Source: UM-FILTER-33-9 sp964530235
GTDB taxonomy: Bacteria > Patescibacteriota > Microgenomatia > UBA1406 > GWC2-37-13
Direction: 5' to 3'
Assembly (NCBI GenBank): GCA_964530235.1
Contig: CAZGYB010000005.1
Location: 62,001-126,000, forward strand
Length of the DNA: 64,000 bases
Under the pieces are notes generated by a model. The model worked only from the letters and a program-made list of their open reading frames with translations. It did not search any database and was not told the origin of the DNA. The translations under genes were made by a program, and so were the position numbers. Of this stretch, positions 22,634 to 31,357 are shown one piece after another. Position 1 is the stretch's first letter, and every line of letters begins with the position of its first letter.

Positions 22634-22994
22634 CAAGTTGTTTTTTTACTTTTTCTAAAAACTGTTCCGGATTCAAGTCGCTTTTAATAAGGTATGAAAA
22701 ACCAAGTTCTTTAATTTTTTGAGTCATTTCATTTTTATCGAGATTTGTAAGGAAAATAATATTTTGTTTGAGCGCATTCGGTTGGTCTTTTTTTAATTTC
22801 TCAATAATCTGAAGGCCGTCGAGATTGGGAAGCATAATATCAAGGAGTATGAGATCAAATCCCCCTTTCTGTATTTTTTTAAGTGCGGTTAAGCCATCCT
22901 CGGCACTGTCAACAAGGTATTTTTCTTGTTTGAGCAGATCAAGGTACAAAGTTCTCAAAAATGTATCATCTTCGACAAGCAAAATTTTTTTCAT
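22629..22994 (-). CDS. Single-domain response regulator (CheY-like)
   Basis: 121 aa, a complete receiver domain with no output domain. It has LLVEDD (residues 5-10), phosphoacceptor Asp in LLDIMLPNLDG (~52), FLTN and LIKSD with the conserved Lys. ATG 22994 is preferred over codons further out: TATAAT lies exactly 6 nt upstream (23001-23006). It sits between the pilin terminator and pdaD. The partner kinase may be the one at 17708; a second receiver protein lies in the pilus operon at 30507. Confidence 0.9.
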   Translation of the reverse strand: MKKILLVEDDTFLRTLYLDLLKQEKYLVDSAEDGLTALKKIQKGGFDLILLDIMLPNLDGLQIIEKLKKDQPNALKQNIIFLTNLDKNEMTQKIKELGFSYLIKSDLNPEQFLEKVKKQLV

Positions 22995-23000
22995 ACTTCT

Positions 23001-23006
23001 ATTATA
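23001..23006 (-). promoter_or_regulatory. Leaderless -10 box TATAAT of the response regulator
   Basis: TATAAT-AGAAGT-ATG on the minus strand, preceded by TTG as in the pdaD and wecB boxes. Confidence 0.65.
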
Positions 23007-23026
23007 CAAGGGATAACGGTAAAAAC

Positions 23027-23052
23027 AAAATCCCGCGTTTCCGCGGGATTTT
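23027..23052 (-). terminator. Rho-independent terminator of the pilin gene (symmetric)
   Basis: TCCCGCG (23031-23037) pairs with CGCGGGA (23042-23048) across TTTC, flanked by AAAA and TTTT, so it can work in both directions. It lies 19 nt after the pilin stop codon; on the minus strand the T-run is ATTTTGTTTTT. Confidence 0.85.
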
Positions 23053-23070
23053 GTGCTAATGAGAAATTAC

Positions 23071-23547
23071 TTATCGGGTGACTGAAATGACTTCTCCGTT
23101 ATCGGTTGTTGGTGCGGTTACGGTAATTCTGTTCTGTGCGTCTTTATTCACCGTATATCCGGTTGCATATGCAGCTCCGCAGTTTGTGATCGCAGCTGTG
23201 TTAAGGGATGGATCAGTAGGAAGGGCCGGTATATAGTTAGGCATTAGATCTGCACATATATCCAATCCGGTATCCGCTAAAGGAACCGGTGTTAAAGGAG
23301 TCTGGGTAAGTAATGCGACCGGAAGATTTCCCTTGTTTTCTGCAACATATTGATGTACAGCATTAAGCAACTGTAAAACATCGCTTCGTCTGCGGGTATT
23401 ATTTGCTTGACCGAACTGTCTGGCTGGATTGATGGCGATTAATGTGATTGCCAAAAGGATTGCCAGAATCCCGATGACTACCAAAAGCTCGATAAGGGTA
23501 AAACCCTTCGACTTGCTCAGGGCAAGCCCTCTTGTGAGTTTTTTCAT
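23071..23547 (-). CDS. Type IV major pilin-like protein
   Basis: 158 aa from ATG 23547 (MKKLTRGLALSKSKG). The class III signal peptide is cut after KSKG by prepilin peptidase, leaving FTLIELLVVIGILAILLAITLIAI, with Glu5 of the mature protein present. The globular part is small, with two Cys (in ICADLMPNYI and TNCGAAYATGY) that could form the D-region disulphide. It is the last gene of the pilus cluster but has its own promoter and a strong terminator, as expected for the most abundant subunit. The frame is open to 23598; those 17 residues are hydrophobic and not family-like. Confidence 0.9.
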   Translation of the reverse strand: MKKLTRGLALSKSKGFTLIELLVVIGILAILLAITLIAINPARQFGQANNTRRRSDVLQLLNAVHQYVAENKGNLPVALLTQTPLTPVPLADTGLDICADLMPNYIPALPTDPSLNTAAITNCGAAYATGYTVNKDAQNRITVTAPTTDNGEVISVTR

Positions 23548-23586
23548 ATATGGAATTAAATAAGATAAATAATAACTAATATAATC

Positions 23587-23615
23587 AGAGTAAATCACTT
23601 TACAGTCTTTGTCAA
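23587..23615 (-). promoter_or_regulatory. Sigma70-type promoter of the pilin gene
   Basis: TTGACA at 23610-23615 and TACTCT at 23587-23592 with a 17-bp spacer, minus strand. The predicted leader is about 33 nt with no clear SD. Confidence 0.5.
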
Positions 23616-23628
23616 GGGGTATTAAGAC

Positions 23629-24387
23629 TTATTTAATCAAAGGTTGTTGCGAGGTCGGTTGAATTTTTGGAGAACCGGTTGTTGTAGAATTGGGTGGTTT
23701 TGTCGATTGCAAGATCACGAGAATAAGTATTACCATAAGAACAATAAAAACGGGAATAAGAAGAGGAAGCGTTGATTTTGGTTTTTGTTTTTCGTCAGAC
23801 ATCGGTGCCAGTTCGTATTCAAGATTTGTTTTCTGAGAGACTGCACTAAATGCATTATGTTGTACTGTTTGAGTTTCAGTCAAAAGACGATGTGCCAGCG
23901 GTTGAGTGAGAGCTGTTTCCTTCTGGATTGCAGGATCAAGTGCTAAAAGGGGCGTGATAGATCCGATTGTTGAGTGAGCAGCCATAAACGCTTTTTGCAA
24001 CATGTCAAATAGCGTTCCATTTGCAGCAACTACAAGAATACCGTTTGGAAGAGGAATTTGTTTGGAGAGAACGGATTCAAACGGAACATATTCTAAAAAA
24101 TCATCAATTCTTTTTTGTAAATTTGCCTCTTTTTCTATTTGAAACTCTCTGGTAAATACTGGTGAAGAAAGAATCAGACAGAACTGTGTTGGAGGGAACT
24201 TATTGGCTGACAGTATATTCGAAATGAAAGAATTCATCGCTTCTTGATTGAGAATTTCCATATCTGATAGGATTTCATTTGGAATCTGAACGGTAACGAT
24301 TCGCGGAACTGTCGGTTCATACAGATCAATAGTATTCCCTCTGAAAAACGCAAGTCCTCGCCTTTTTACGGTAAATCCGGTATTCAT
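23629..24387 (-). CDS. Pilus-operon accessory membrane protein, function unknown
   Basis: 252 aa from ATG 24387, sharing one base with the TAA of the preceding gene (TAATG). Residues ~1-170 are soluble and look like a degenerate PilM/actin-like or PilN-type region (RRGLAFFRGNTIDLYEP, DDFLEYVPFESVLSKQI), then a single membrane helix at ~208-228 (LLIPVFIVLMVILILVIL), then a Ser/Thr/Pro/Gln-rich tail. The layout suggests a bitopic inner-membrane component of the pilus machine, perhaps standing in for PilM/PilN. No confident family match from sequence alone. Confidence 0.6.
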   Translation of the reverse strand: MNTGFTVKRRGLAFFRGNTIDLYEPTVPRIVTVQIPNEILSDMEILNQEAMNSFISNILSANKFPPTQFCLILSSPVFTREFQIEKEANLQKRIDDFLEYVPFESVLSKQIPLPNGILVVAANGTLFDMLQKAFMAAHSTIGSITPLLALDPAIQKETALTQPLAHRLLTETQTVQHNAFSAVSQKTNLEYELAPMSDEKQKPKSTLPLLIPVFIVLMVILILVILQSTKPPNSTTTGSPKIQPTSQQPLIK

Positions 24388-24773
24388 TAATTGACTTCTT
24401 CCCAACTTAATATGGTAAGAATATTATCAGTATACCCTATTGTGGCTTGTAAAGTGTGTATGTATAGGCCACTTTTACCAATAGAAGTAACTATGTAGGG
24501 ATCTGATCCATAAACCGTTACCTGAGCAGAACCGTTATCGATAGACAAAGTTTCTCCAGTGTATGACGGATCGCGGAGAAGTCTCAAAGTTGCGTTTTCT
24601 ATTCCGCTCTCTGCAATGTATACAGCATTATTTGATTGTTCTGTTATAGAGGCATTTTGTGTGTTAGTAATAATCACTGAAACTGTAGTCGCCATAACTG
24701 TCAAGGCAACAACAATGAAAATGAGAAGAAGAACTAGTGTTTGTCCCAATTCCTTAGGTTGGTTATTTTTCAC
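24387..24773 (-). CDS. PilX-like pilus assembly protein
   Basis: 128 aa from GTG 24773. The N-terminus GQTLVLLLIFIVVALTVMATT is the hydrophobic helix of the PilX-N family, followed by QSNNAVYIAESGIENATLRLLRD, the characteristic A.yiAEsGie segment. The open frame goes to a TTG at 24845, but GTG 24773 lies over the stop region of the previous gene and gives the expected short N-terminus. It is a minor pilin or assembly factor in the inner membrane. The stop TAA overlaps the next ATG by one base. Confidence 0.75.
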   Translation of the reverse strand: MKNNQPKELGQTLVLLLIFIVVALTVMATTVSVIITNTQNASITEQSNNAVYIAESGIENATLRLLRDPSYTGETLSIDNGSAQVTVYGSDPYIVTSIGKSGLYIHTLQATIGYTDNILTILSWEEVN

Positions 24774-25263
24774 GGAGTCCAAAGGTGCTGTTAAACTGAT
24801 AATATTCAGATCCGGACTGTTTTTTTGCTTTGCTTGTAATATCAAACGTTATCCGCACCACATCGTTCGATGAACCGTTTCCTAGTCGTATGAATAAGGG
24901 ATTTGATACGATTGTATCGTACCCGTTCAGCTGAATTTTCGTACCGCTTGTACTCGCAATAAGTCTTTGGTTTTCAACAAGATATTGAGTTTCAAGCATA
25001 TTGGTTGCACATTTTAATACCAAAGATGTTTGGCCGGGTTGAGAAGGGAGAGTAATAGAGTCCATTTGTTGGAAATCATGGTTGAATTTAAGAAGAAGAT
25101 AATTGCTGTCTTGTTGCACACTTGAAACAGACTCGGTTTCAAGTTGTTTATTAACAATGAGTGCAAATAATTGAACAAATAGAAGTAATACGATAGAAAG
25201 AATACCCATATACACAACAAGCTCTGCAATCGTGACCCCTTTTTCTCTTAGATTTACTTTCAT
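24763..25263 (-). CDS. Minor pseudopilin (PulJ/PilW-like)
   Basis: 166 aa from ATG 25263, which overlaps the preceding stop as ATGA. A prepilin cleavage site REKG-VTIAELVVYMGILSI gives mature N-terminal VTIAEL with Glu5. The rest is a small beta-rich domain typical of minor pseudopilins (QQDSNYLLLKFNHDFQQMDSI). It probably primes pilus assembly with the neighbouring minor pilins. An 84-nt upstream open extension inside the previous gene was rejected. Confidence 0.85.
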   Translation of the reverse strand: MKVNLREKGVTIAELVVYMGILSIVLLLFVQLFALIVNKQLETESVSSVQQDSNYLLLKFNHDFQQMDSITLPSQPGQTSLVLKCATNMLETQYLVENQRLIASTSGTKIQLNGYDTIVSNPLFIRLGNGSSNDVVRITFDITSKAKKQSGSEYYQFNSTFGLREK

Positions 25264-27263
25264 GGTGAATAGTTTAAATTGAAATCTGAAAATACTGGTG
25301 TTGAATTTTTGTCGTTTGTTGACATAAACAATTTGTATCGGAAGCATCGGGCTGGATTTGTATACGATCCATAGTTGACCACTGGAATCCTACCTTGGAT
25401 CTTATTATTTATAGGTGTGAAGTAGGATAATGTTGGATTTTGTATATCAGGGCCGATATATGTATATTGATTATGGAGACAGCTGTTATTAACTGGATTG
25501 GCTACGCCGATTTGCATGGACAAAGATGCTTGATCTGGTTGTGACACCGATGCAACAAATCGGTTAAAACCTGCAGAGGTAGTGGCATCAAACGATGGTG
25601 ATTCGTAGGTTCCGCTTGATGTGTATGATCCTCCTCCCGGGCCACCTTCAATAATCATAAGTTCATTTGTAGATTGATTCGTAAGAGTGTATGAATATGC
25701 TGATCCATCAGTTTGAAGCAACGAAGACACCGCGTTGAGGGATGTAGCTCCGTGAGGATTGGTAAGCCCTCCACATCTGGTTGGTGCTGACTCGTTGTCA
25801 ATTCTTAGAACCTGATATTGTTCTCCTCCCGATCCTACAATGATAACCCGGTTTCCAGGGACTGCGGTGATCCCGAGTGGGTTCATGCTCCCTGTATTAT
25901 AAGAACCAAGCGGAGGGGGAAGCGAAGTAATTTTATTTGTGGTATCAATAATAAAAAAGTTGTTTCTCGCGGGATTTGTCTGTTGAGTGATAAGATAGGC
26001 CCGTGTACCGCTTGAGTTTACGAAAACGTCAGTCGCCTTCTGCGAATTCCCAACGTCGATTTTTGAAACTTTTACTGGTGATGAAGGGTTGGAAATATCG
26101 AATATCGCAAATTGTTCAGAGCTACTAGAAAGCGCCACATATGCATAGATACCGATAACAACTATTTTTCTACCAGCTCCTGCAGTACTAACTCGTCCGA
26201 GTTGGGAACGAGCTCCACTTTTACTTGAAAGATTGAAAGTATATAAATAATTTCCAGCACTAACATATCCGACGTCATATCTGAGTGATGGGTGGAAAGC
26301 AGAATATACACTGGTTCCGGTTCCCCCGCCCGATGCCTGAAATGTTCCTGTTTGAGAATATGGCAGTGTAGCAACTTGTACTATATCCACGGTTAGAGAT
26401 GGATGATCTGAGGTTAGGTATACGTACTGGTTTGGAACGTCAACGTATATACCGTATGTTTTGCGGTTGTTATATATACCTGTTGTAGAGGTCGCTGGAG
26501 GGTCATCGTGAGAAACTTTTACTCCATCCATTGAATTGCCAGATGAGTTGCCACCAGTTGTTGTATAAATATAATCAAACTGTGCAGTTGAGGTTGCAGT
26601 GAGAGCTGTTGTAATACCTTGTCCGTTAAGGTCGAAGCTTGAAATAGAAAGGGATGGACTACACCAGTTTGAATTTCCTCCCGCGCCAAGTGTTATTTCA
26701 CCGTCATCAGGAATAGAACTATTATCAGTATTGACAATGGTTGTTCCGCTCGGAGTTCCGTAATTGAAGTCTGTAACCGTTGTTTGGGAAAACAAACGGT
26801 TATCACGATAGCGTGTGTAATAATTTGTTGCAGTAATGCTCTGGGCTAAAGGAGTTGTCCATGATACAGAAATCGTTACTTTTTTGGTTGAAGGGTCTAT
26901 AACGCCTCCAGATTGGACCAGTTGACCTTCTGGATTCCGATATGCGTCGGCAATTATTACCTGTGTAGTAAATCCATTTTCTGTATGTGACCCGATCGCA
27001 AGTGCCCATTTAGTACTATTTATTACAGGATGATAAATGCCATTAACCGCAAATGATGACCATGATTCGTCTTTAATTTGTTTAACCGCTTCTTGAACTT
27101 CTTTATAAATAGCAGTTGCAGAGATGCGTTGTTTTTGTTGGGGTAAAGATTTTCCTGTCGATGTTAGACCTATTATAACGACAGGAAGTAAAAGACTTAA
27201 GAGAGCAAATACGATAATCAGTTCTATGAGAGAAGAACCTTTTTCCGAGTGCTGGATTTTCAT
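25260..27263 (-). CDS. Pseudopilin fused to a large propeller-like (LVIVD-type) domain
   Basis: 667 aa. Residues 1-30 are a class III pilin N-terminus: SEKG-SSLIELIIVFALLSLLLPVV, with Glu5. Residues ~40-190 are pseudopilin-like. Residues ~190-560 hold several blade-like repeats, the clearest being FAIFDISNPSSPVKVSKID with flanking YAYVALSS and RAYLITQQ, matching LVIVD-type beta-propeller repeats. The last ~110 residues form another beta-rich domain (SLSMQIGVANP, RYKLFMSTNDKNSTPVF). Such a size suggests a tip-located adhesin carried on the pilus. It is coupled at both ends by ATGA overlaps to the minor pilin genes. Confidence 0.8.
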   Translation of the reverse strand: MKIQHSEKGSSLIELIIVFALLSLLLPVVIIGLTSTGKSLPQQKQRISATAIYKEVQEAVKQIKDESWSSFAVNGIYHPVINSTKWALAIGSHTENGFTTQVIIADAYRNPEGQLVQSGGVIDPSTKKVTISVSWTTPLAQSITATNYYTRYRDNRLFSQTTVTDFNYGTPSGTTIVNTDNSSIPDDGEITLGAGGNSNWCSPSLSISSFDLNGQGITTALTATSTAQFDYIYTTTGGNSSGNSMDGVKVSHDDPPATSTTGIYNNRKTYGIYVDVPNQYVYLTSDHPSLTVDIVQVATLPYSQTGTFQASGGGTGTSVYSAFHPSLRYDVGYVSAGNYLYTFNLSSKSGARSQLGRVSTAGAGRKIVVIGIYAYVALSSSSEQFAIFDISNPSSPVKVSKIDVGNSQKATDVFVNSSGTRAYLITQQTNPARNNFFIIDTTNKITSLPPPLGSYNTGSMNPLGITAVPGNRVIIVGSGGEQYQVLRIDNESAPTRCGGLTNPHGATSLNAVSSLLQTDGSAYSYTLTNQSTNELMIIEGGPGGGSYTSSGTYESPSFDATTSAGFNRFVASVSQPDQASLSMQIGVANPVNNSCLHNQYTYIGPDIQNPTLSYFTPINNKIQGRIPVVNYGSYTNPARCFRYKLFMSTNDKNSTPVFSDFNLNYSP

Positions 27264-27772
27264 AGTGCGGAAACCTGTGTAATTACGCCCAGACTATTAA
27301 ATTCTACTGAATATATCTGATTAGTGACCGTGTTTGCGATACTAAATGAATTGTTATTTGCATCATAATTAACAATTTCACCGCTTCGGCTTGCGAAAAC
27401 AATTTGTGAAAACGGAAGATGTATTGATTGAAATTCAAGAGGTGCGCTTATTTCAACCCGCCTATTAAAATTGCTGTTTTGATTGAACGTTGACCCGGTA
27501 AAAAGAACATACCCGTTTGACTCAATATAAACGCCGTGCATATCAGGTATACTACCTTGAGACTCTGACGAACCGGACATAGATTTAAGCTGCTGTTGTC
27601 TGAAATCCGAAAGAAGAGTGTTGAGAGTAGTTGTGATATTTATCCGCTCTTTAATAGAAAATATCTGCGGCGATGAAATGGCAAACAGGATTGCAAAAAC
27701 TCCCATTGCGATTACTACCTCGATAAATGAAAATCCACCTAAAAAATGCTTTATGAAACTATGTCTTTTCAT
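27260..27772 (-). CDS. Minor pseudopilin (GspH/FimT-like)
   Basis: 170 aa. The N-terminus LGG-FSFIEVVIAMGVFAILFAI is a prepilin signal with Glu5 in the mature protein, followed by SSPQIFSIKERINITTTLNTLLSDFRQQQLKS, resembling the FimT/GspH start. The C-terminal domain is beta-rich (GYVLFTGSTF, QIVFASRSGEIV, QIYSVEFNSLG). The ATG directly abuts the stop of pilC, and its own stop overlaps the next gene by ATGA. Confidence 0.85.
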   Translation of the reverse strand: MKRHSFIKHFLGGFSFIEVVIAMGVFAILFAISSPQIFSIKERINITTTLNTLLSDFRQQQLKSMSGSSESQGSIPDMHGVYIESNGYVLFTGSTFNQNSNFNRRVEISAPLEFQSIHLPFSQIVFASRSGEIVNYDANNNSFSIANTVTNQIYSVEFNSLGVITQVSAL

Positions 27773-28828
27773 TTAGCGTGCACCAACTGATCCAATTAGT
27801 GAATAAATCGGTGCAATAATTGACATCATCATTCCCCCAACCAGTATCCCGACTACAACAAGCATAATCGGTTCAAGCATGGCGGTGGCAGTTTTTAATC
27901 CGCTTGACACTTCATAGTCCAGATATTCGGACACTTCATGGAGTGATTTATCGAGCGAACCGCTTTTCTCTCCAGCTTCGACGATTTTTGTAATAATGGA
28001 AGGAACGGTTCCCTTTCCCGTGCGAAGTCCGTCTGACAAGCGTTTTCCTTGATTGATCATTGCTCCTGATCGTTTGATAACCTGAAAAACCTCTCTATTT
28101 TTCACAACATCTTCAAGCAACTGGAGAGCGGATGTTATCGGGATACCAGAGCTTAAAAGAAGATATAAACTATAAGTAAAGCGTGTCAGATCAATTTTTA
28201 TAACAAGGGGCGAAATTACAGGAAGGTGGTAAAGTGGCTGAAGGATAAGATTTTTATTTTTTTTGAATAAGTAAAATAGAACGGTGATACAGAATGAGAC
28301 GGTAAGGATAAGCAGAATCGGATGGTTAAGCACTATGTTGGATGCAAAAATAAGAACGCGGGTGGGAAGTGGCAGTTTGACATTCATCCTCAGAAACACG
28401 GTGGCAATTTTCGGGATCACGACGATAAGAATCATAAGAAGAACACCGATAAATACAAATACAATCATGACCGGGTACATAAGTGCAGATTTAATTCTGT
28501 CGGAAAACTCCATTTCCTTTCGAATCGTATTTTTTAAGTCCTTCAGTACTACATCAAGGGTTCCCGATTCCTCTGCAGCTTTGATGATGTTGACTGTTAC
28601 GGTGTCAAAAATTCGCGGAAACTGTGAAAAGGCGGTATACAGATGTTTTCCTTGATTTATATTGTCATGCATTGCCTGAAGGAGTTTTTTTTGGTTGCCC
28701 TTTGCATCTTCCAGAAGTGAGTCAACGGTACTGAGGATTGATATTCCTGCTGCAATCATGGTTGAAAGATTCATGATAAGCTCAATTTTTTCGTTGTTGG
28801 AAAGAGTAATATTACTGGTGTTTTTCAT
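27773..28828 (-). CDS. pilC: Type IV pilus inner-membrane platform protein PilC/GspF
   Basis: 351 aa. Two T2SSF domains, each followed by a membrane helix (SALMYPVMIVFVFIGVLLMI; ATAMLEPIMLVVVGILVGGMMMSIIAPIYSL at the end). The paired motifs FPRIFDTVTVNIIKAAEESGTLD and GTVPSIITKIVEAGEKSGSLD show the internal duplication of the family. It anchors the assembly ATPase PilB at the membrane. It is shorter than the typical ~400 aa because the N-terminal extension is missing. Overlaps pilB by ATGA. Confidence 0.95.
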   Translation of the reverse strand: MKNTSNITLSNNEKIELIMNLSTMIAAGISILSTVDSLLEDAKGNQKKLLQAMHDNINQGKHLYTAFSQFPRIFDTVTVNIIKAAEESGTLDVVLKDLKNTIRKEMEFSDRIKSALMYPVMIVFVFIGVLLMILIVVIPKIATVFLRMNVKLPLPTRVLIFASNIVLNHPILLILTVSFCITVLFYLFKKNKNLILQPLYHLPVISPLVIKIDLTRFTYSLYLLLSSGIPITSALQLLEDVVKNREVFQVIKRSGAMINQGKRLSDGLRTGKGTVPSIITKIVEAGEKSGSLDKSLHEVSEYLDYEVSSGLKTATAMLEPIMLVVVGILVGGMMMSIIAPIYSLIGSVGAR

Positions 28829-30510
28829 ACTGTTTCAACTTTTGTAACCCGTAAGACTTCTTCGATAGTTGTGAGACCTTTGGTGACTTTATCCAGTCCG
28901 TCTTCAAGCATGGTAATCATTCCTTCTTTTTTAGCCTGGACTTCAATAGCGTCAGAGTCGGCTTTTGCTACAATCAGTTGTTTAATGTCTTTGGTGACCT
29001 CCATAATTTCAAAGACCCCGATTCTGCCGGAATAGCCGGTCATATGACAAATTTTGCAGCCGGTTCCTTTATAAATATGGATGTCCGGGCCTGTGCCGAA
29101 GTATTTTTTAATGATAGCGTCTGATACATAGCGGGTAAGATCCGCATACGGCATAACCACAGACGCTCTGCACATATCGCAAATCCGTCGCAGGAGACGC
29201 TGTGCAACAATTACATTTACCGTTGAGGCAACAAGGAAGGGTTCGATATGCATATCAATGAGGCGCGGTAAAGCGGTTGCAGCATCGTTCGTATGGAGTG
29301 TTGAAAGGACAAGATGGCCAGTGAGCGCTGCATTAACGGCAATACTTGCCGTTTCAGCGTCACGAATCTCTCCAACAAATACGACGTTTGGATCTTGACG
29401 GAGAATTGATCGGAGACCCGCGGCAAAGGTAAGATTGGCTTTTGTGTTTACCTGAATCTGATTAATTCCTTTAATCCGGTATTCTACCGGATCTTCGATT
29501 GTGGTAATGTTTTTGTCGCGGGTATTTAGTAGTTTGAGTATGGAATAAATACTTGTTGATTTTCCGGATCCGGTCGGTCCGGTGGAGAGAATCATACCAT
29601 AAGATTTTGAAAATGCCTTCTTGACTCTGACAAGATCTTGTTCGTTCATACCGAGGTTTGTTAACGAGTATTGGCGAGATCTGGTGGAAAAAAGACGAAG
29701 CACTGCTTTTTCGCCGTCTACAATGGGGAGAATGGAAACGCGGACATCGAGATCTTCTTCATTCATGCGGATTTTAAGTTTTCCGTCCTGAGCGGTCATG
29801 TGTTCGTCTGTGCGTAACGATGAAAGAACTTTAATACGGGTGATTATACGGTCATGGAGATTTTTCGGCAAAACCAAAATATCATGGAGTACGCCGTCAA
29901 TGCGGAAACGGACAAGAACATTTTTTTCCTCAGGCTCGATATGGATATCAGAGGCCTTGTCTTGGTAGGCGTATATGATAAGCAAATCCACCATCTTAAC
30001 AATGGGCGCAACCTCAATTGCCAGTTGTTTTTCAACATCCGTTTGTCCCTTAAGAAGATCTCGGAATAGTTGTTGCAGGTCTTTCCGATAAATTCGGAGC
30101 GCATTGTCAATGTCACGCGATGTTGAGAGATACGCATTTACATGGAGTCCGGTTTTTTGCCCGATTGCTTCAGTAAGGGTATTATCCCGCGGATTTACCA
30201 ATGCAAGGGAAAGTTCCGTTGCGGTTCTTGCAAATGGAATAACTTTATACTTCCTTGCCAATCGTTCCGGAACAATATGACGGACGTTATCCGGAAACGC
30301 AATGGTTGATAATGATATAAACGGAACTTTTAGATAATCTGCTACGAGAATTCCAAGATTTTTGTCAGTAATAATATTTTTTTCGATCAGGGCATCAGAA
30401 AGTGATATTTCACAATTTTCAGCATATTCAACGATATCTATCCATTCTTTTTCGTCGATTATTTTCGTACTAAAAAGCAGTGTTTTGAGTTCAGATTCTG
30501 AAATGATCAT
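28825..30510 (-). CDS. pilB: Type IV pilus assembly ATPase PilB/GspE
   Basis: 561 aa. An N-terminal MshEN-type domain (~1-150) precedes the ATPase core. Seen: Walker A STGPTGSGKSTSIYS (~315), the Asp box KNITTIEDPVEYRI, Walker B RQDPNVVFVGEIRDAET (~380), the His box SALTGHLVLSTLHTNDA-like segment, and the zinc tetracysteine RRICDMCRA...GCKICHMTGYSGRIGVFEI. It powers pilus extension from the cytoplasmic side. No PilT retraction ATPase is in the window. Overlaps the response regulator gene by ATGA. Confidence 0.96.
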   Translation of the reverse strand: MIISESELKTLLFSTKIIDEKEWIDIVEYAENCEISLSDALIEKNIITDKNLGILVADYLKVPFISLSTIAFPDNVRHIVPERLARKYKVIPFARTATELSLALVNPRDNTLTEAIGQKTGLHVNAYLSTSRDIDNALRIYRKDLQQLFRDLLKGQTDVEKQLAIEVAPIVKMVDLLIIYAYQDKASDIHIEPEEKNVLVRFRIDGVLHDILVLPKNLHDRIITRIKVLSSLRTDEHMTAQDGKLKIRMNEEDLDVRVSILPIVDGEKAVLRLFSTRSRQYSLTNLGMNEQDLVRVKKAFSKSYGMILSTGPTGSGKSTSIYSILKLLNTRDKNITTIEDPVEYRIKGINQIQVNTKANLTFAAGLRSILRQDPNVVFVGEIRDAETASIAVNAALTGHLVLSTLHTNDAATALPRLIDMHIEPFLVASTVNVIVAQRLLRRICDMCRASVVMPYADLTRYVSDAIIKKYFGTGPDIHIYKGTGCKICHMTGYSGRIGVFEIMEVTKDIKQLIVAKADSDAIEVQAKKEGMITMLEDGLDKVTKGLTTIEEVLRVTKVETV

Positions 30511-30887
30511 GTGGGTTTTTGCGACTGCTGAATTACTAAATTAATTTTATTTAGTAAATTATCAAAATCAAAGAATGTTTTATTAACATAGTCATGAGCC
30601 CCTAATTGCAGTGCGTTTTTAATATCTTGTTCTTGACCGAGAGTTGAAAAGACAATTATTGAAGGATGATGAAATTCTGAGTGTTCTTTCAAGTATCGCA
30701 AAACATCAAAACCGTTTTTCTTTGGCATGATAATATCAAGAAGCATGAGTGTGTATTCAGTGCTTTGAAGCTTGGTTAACGCCTCTTCTCCATTTGATAC
30801 GGTGTCAACGTCAAACCCCTGCTCCCGCAGTTTTTGCGCGTAAAATTTCTGAAAAAATACATCATCTTCAGCAAGTAAGATCTTCAT
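30507..30887 (-). CDS. Response regulator in the pilus operon
   Basis: 126 aa, single receiver domain: LLAEDDVFF at the N-terminus, phosphoacceptor Asp in LLDIIMPKKNG (~52), FSTLG and VNKTF with the conserved Lys. No output domain. It is translationally coupled to pilB (ATGA) and lies 7 nt after the Hpt protein gene, so the Hpt domain and this receiver likely exchange phosphate in control of pilus assembly, by analogy to Pil-Chp systems. Confidence 0.9.
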   Translation of the reverse strand: MKILLAEDDVFFQKFYAQKLREQGFDVDTVSNGEEALTKLQSTEYTLMLLDIIMPKKNGFDVLRYLKEHSEFHHPSIIVFSTLGQEQDIKNALQLGAHDYVNKTFFDFDNLLNKINLVIQQSQKPT

Positions 30888-30894
30888 ACGTTAA

Positions 30895-31287
30895 TTATTT
30901 TTTGAATGATTCCATAATGTGTTTTAGCTTATTCAGTTCTGTTTCAATTGGATACTCAGTGTTTTTCTTTTCAATATGCAGTATCATTTTTGAAAGAATA
31001 TCTGGTTGTGGAATTTCTTGTACGAGTGGTAATGAAATGAGATCAGGCTTATTTTTTAAAAGAGAGTAAAAATCCTCCAACTGCTTAAAAAAAAGTGCGG
31101 TTTGGGAATAATTCATGAATGCGGATTGACCTTTTAGTGAATGACTGATCCGATGAAGGTTGGTTAGAGCGATTGTATCTGAAATGTCAGTATGGAACAA
31201 GTTGAACGCAATCCGATACTCATTGACCAATGCATAGGCTGTCTGTATATACAGAGGCTTATATGAAGAAAGATCAAGATCAACCAT
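30895..31287 (-). CDS. Histidine phosphotransfer (Hpt) domain protein
   Basis: 130 aa. A helical bundle with HRISHSLKGQSAFMNYSQTALFF, the Hpt signature in which the His of SHSLKGQ accepts phosphate, followed by the second helix KQLEDFYSLL. A receiver protein is encoded directly downstream, which fits a phosphorelay. Start ATG 31287 (MVDLDLSS) is chosen because TAATAT lies 7 nt upstream; ATG 31296 would begin inside that box. First gene of the pilus operon. Confidence 0.85.
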   Translation of the reverse strand: MVDLDLSSYKPLYIQTAYALVNEYRIAFNLFHTDISDTIALTNLHRISHSLKGQSAFMNYSQTALFFKQLEDFYSLLKNKPDLISLPLVQEIPQPDILSKMILHIEKKNTEYPIETELNKLKHIMESFKK

Positions 31288-31294
31288 ACTATTC

Positions 31295-31300
31295 ATATTA
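31295..31300 (-). promoter_or_regulatory. Candidate -10 box of the pilus operon (TAATAT)
   Basis: TAATAT-GAATAGT-ATG on the minus strand, consistent with the leaderless layout at other genes. Confidence 0.4.
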
Positions 31301-31357
31301 GCAAACCAAACAAAACAGAATCAAGCGAATTCTCAGTGAACCTATTTGGGATTTAAG

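Noticed and set aside
23027..23052. Pilin terminator as the start of a small RNA for the response regulator
   Set aside because: The response regulator has its own -10 box downstream of the hairpin at the leaderless position; the hairpin is explained as a symmetric terminator.
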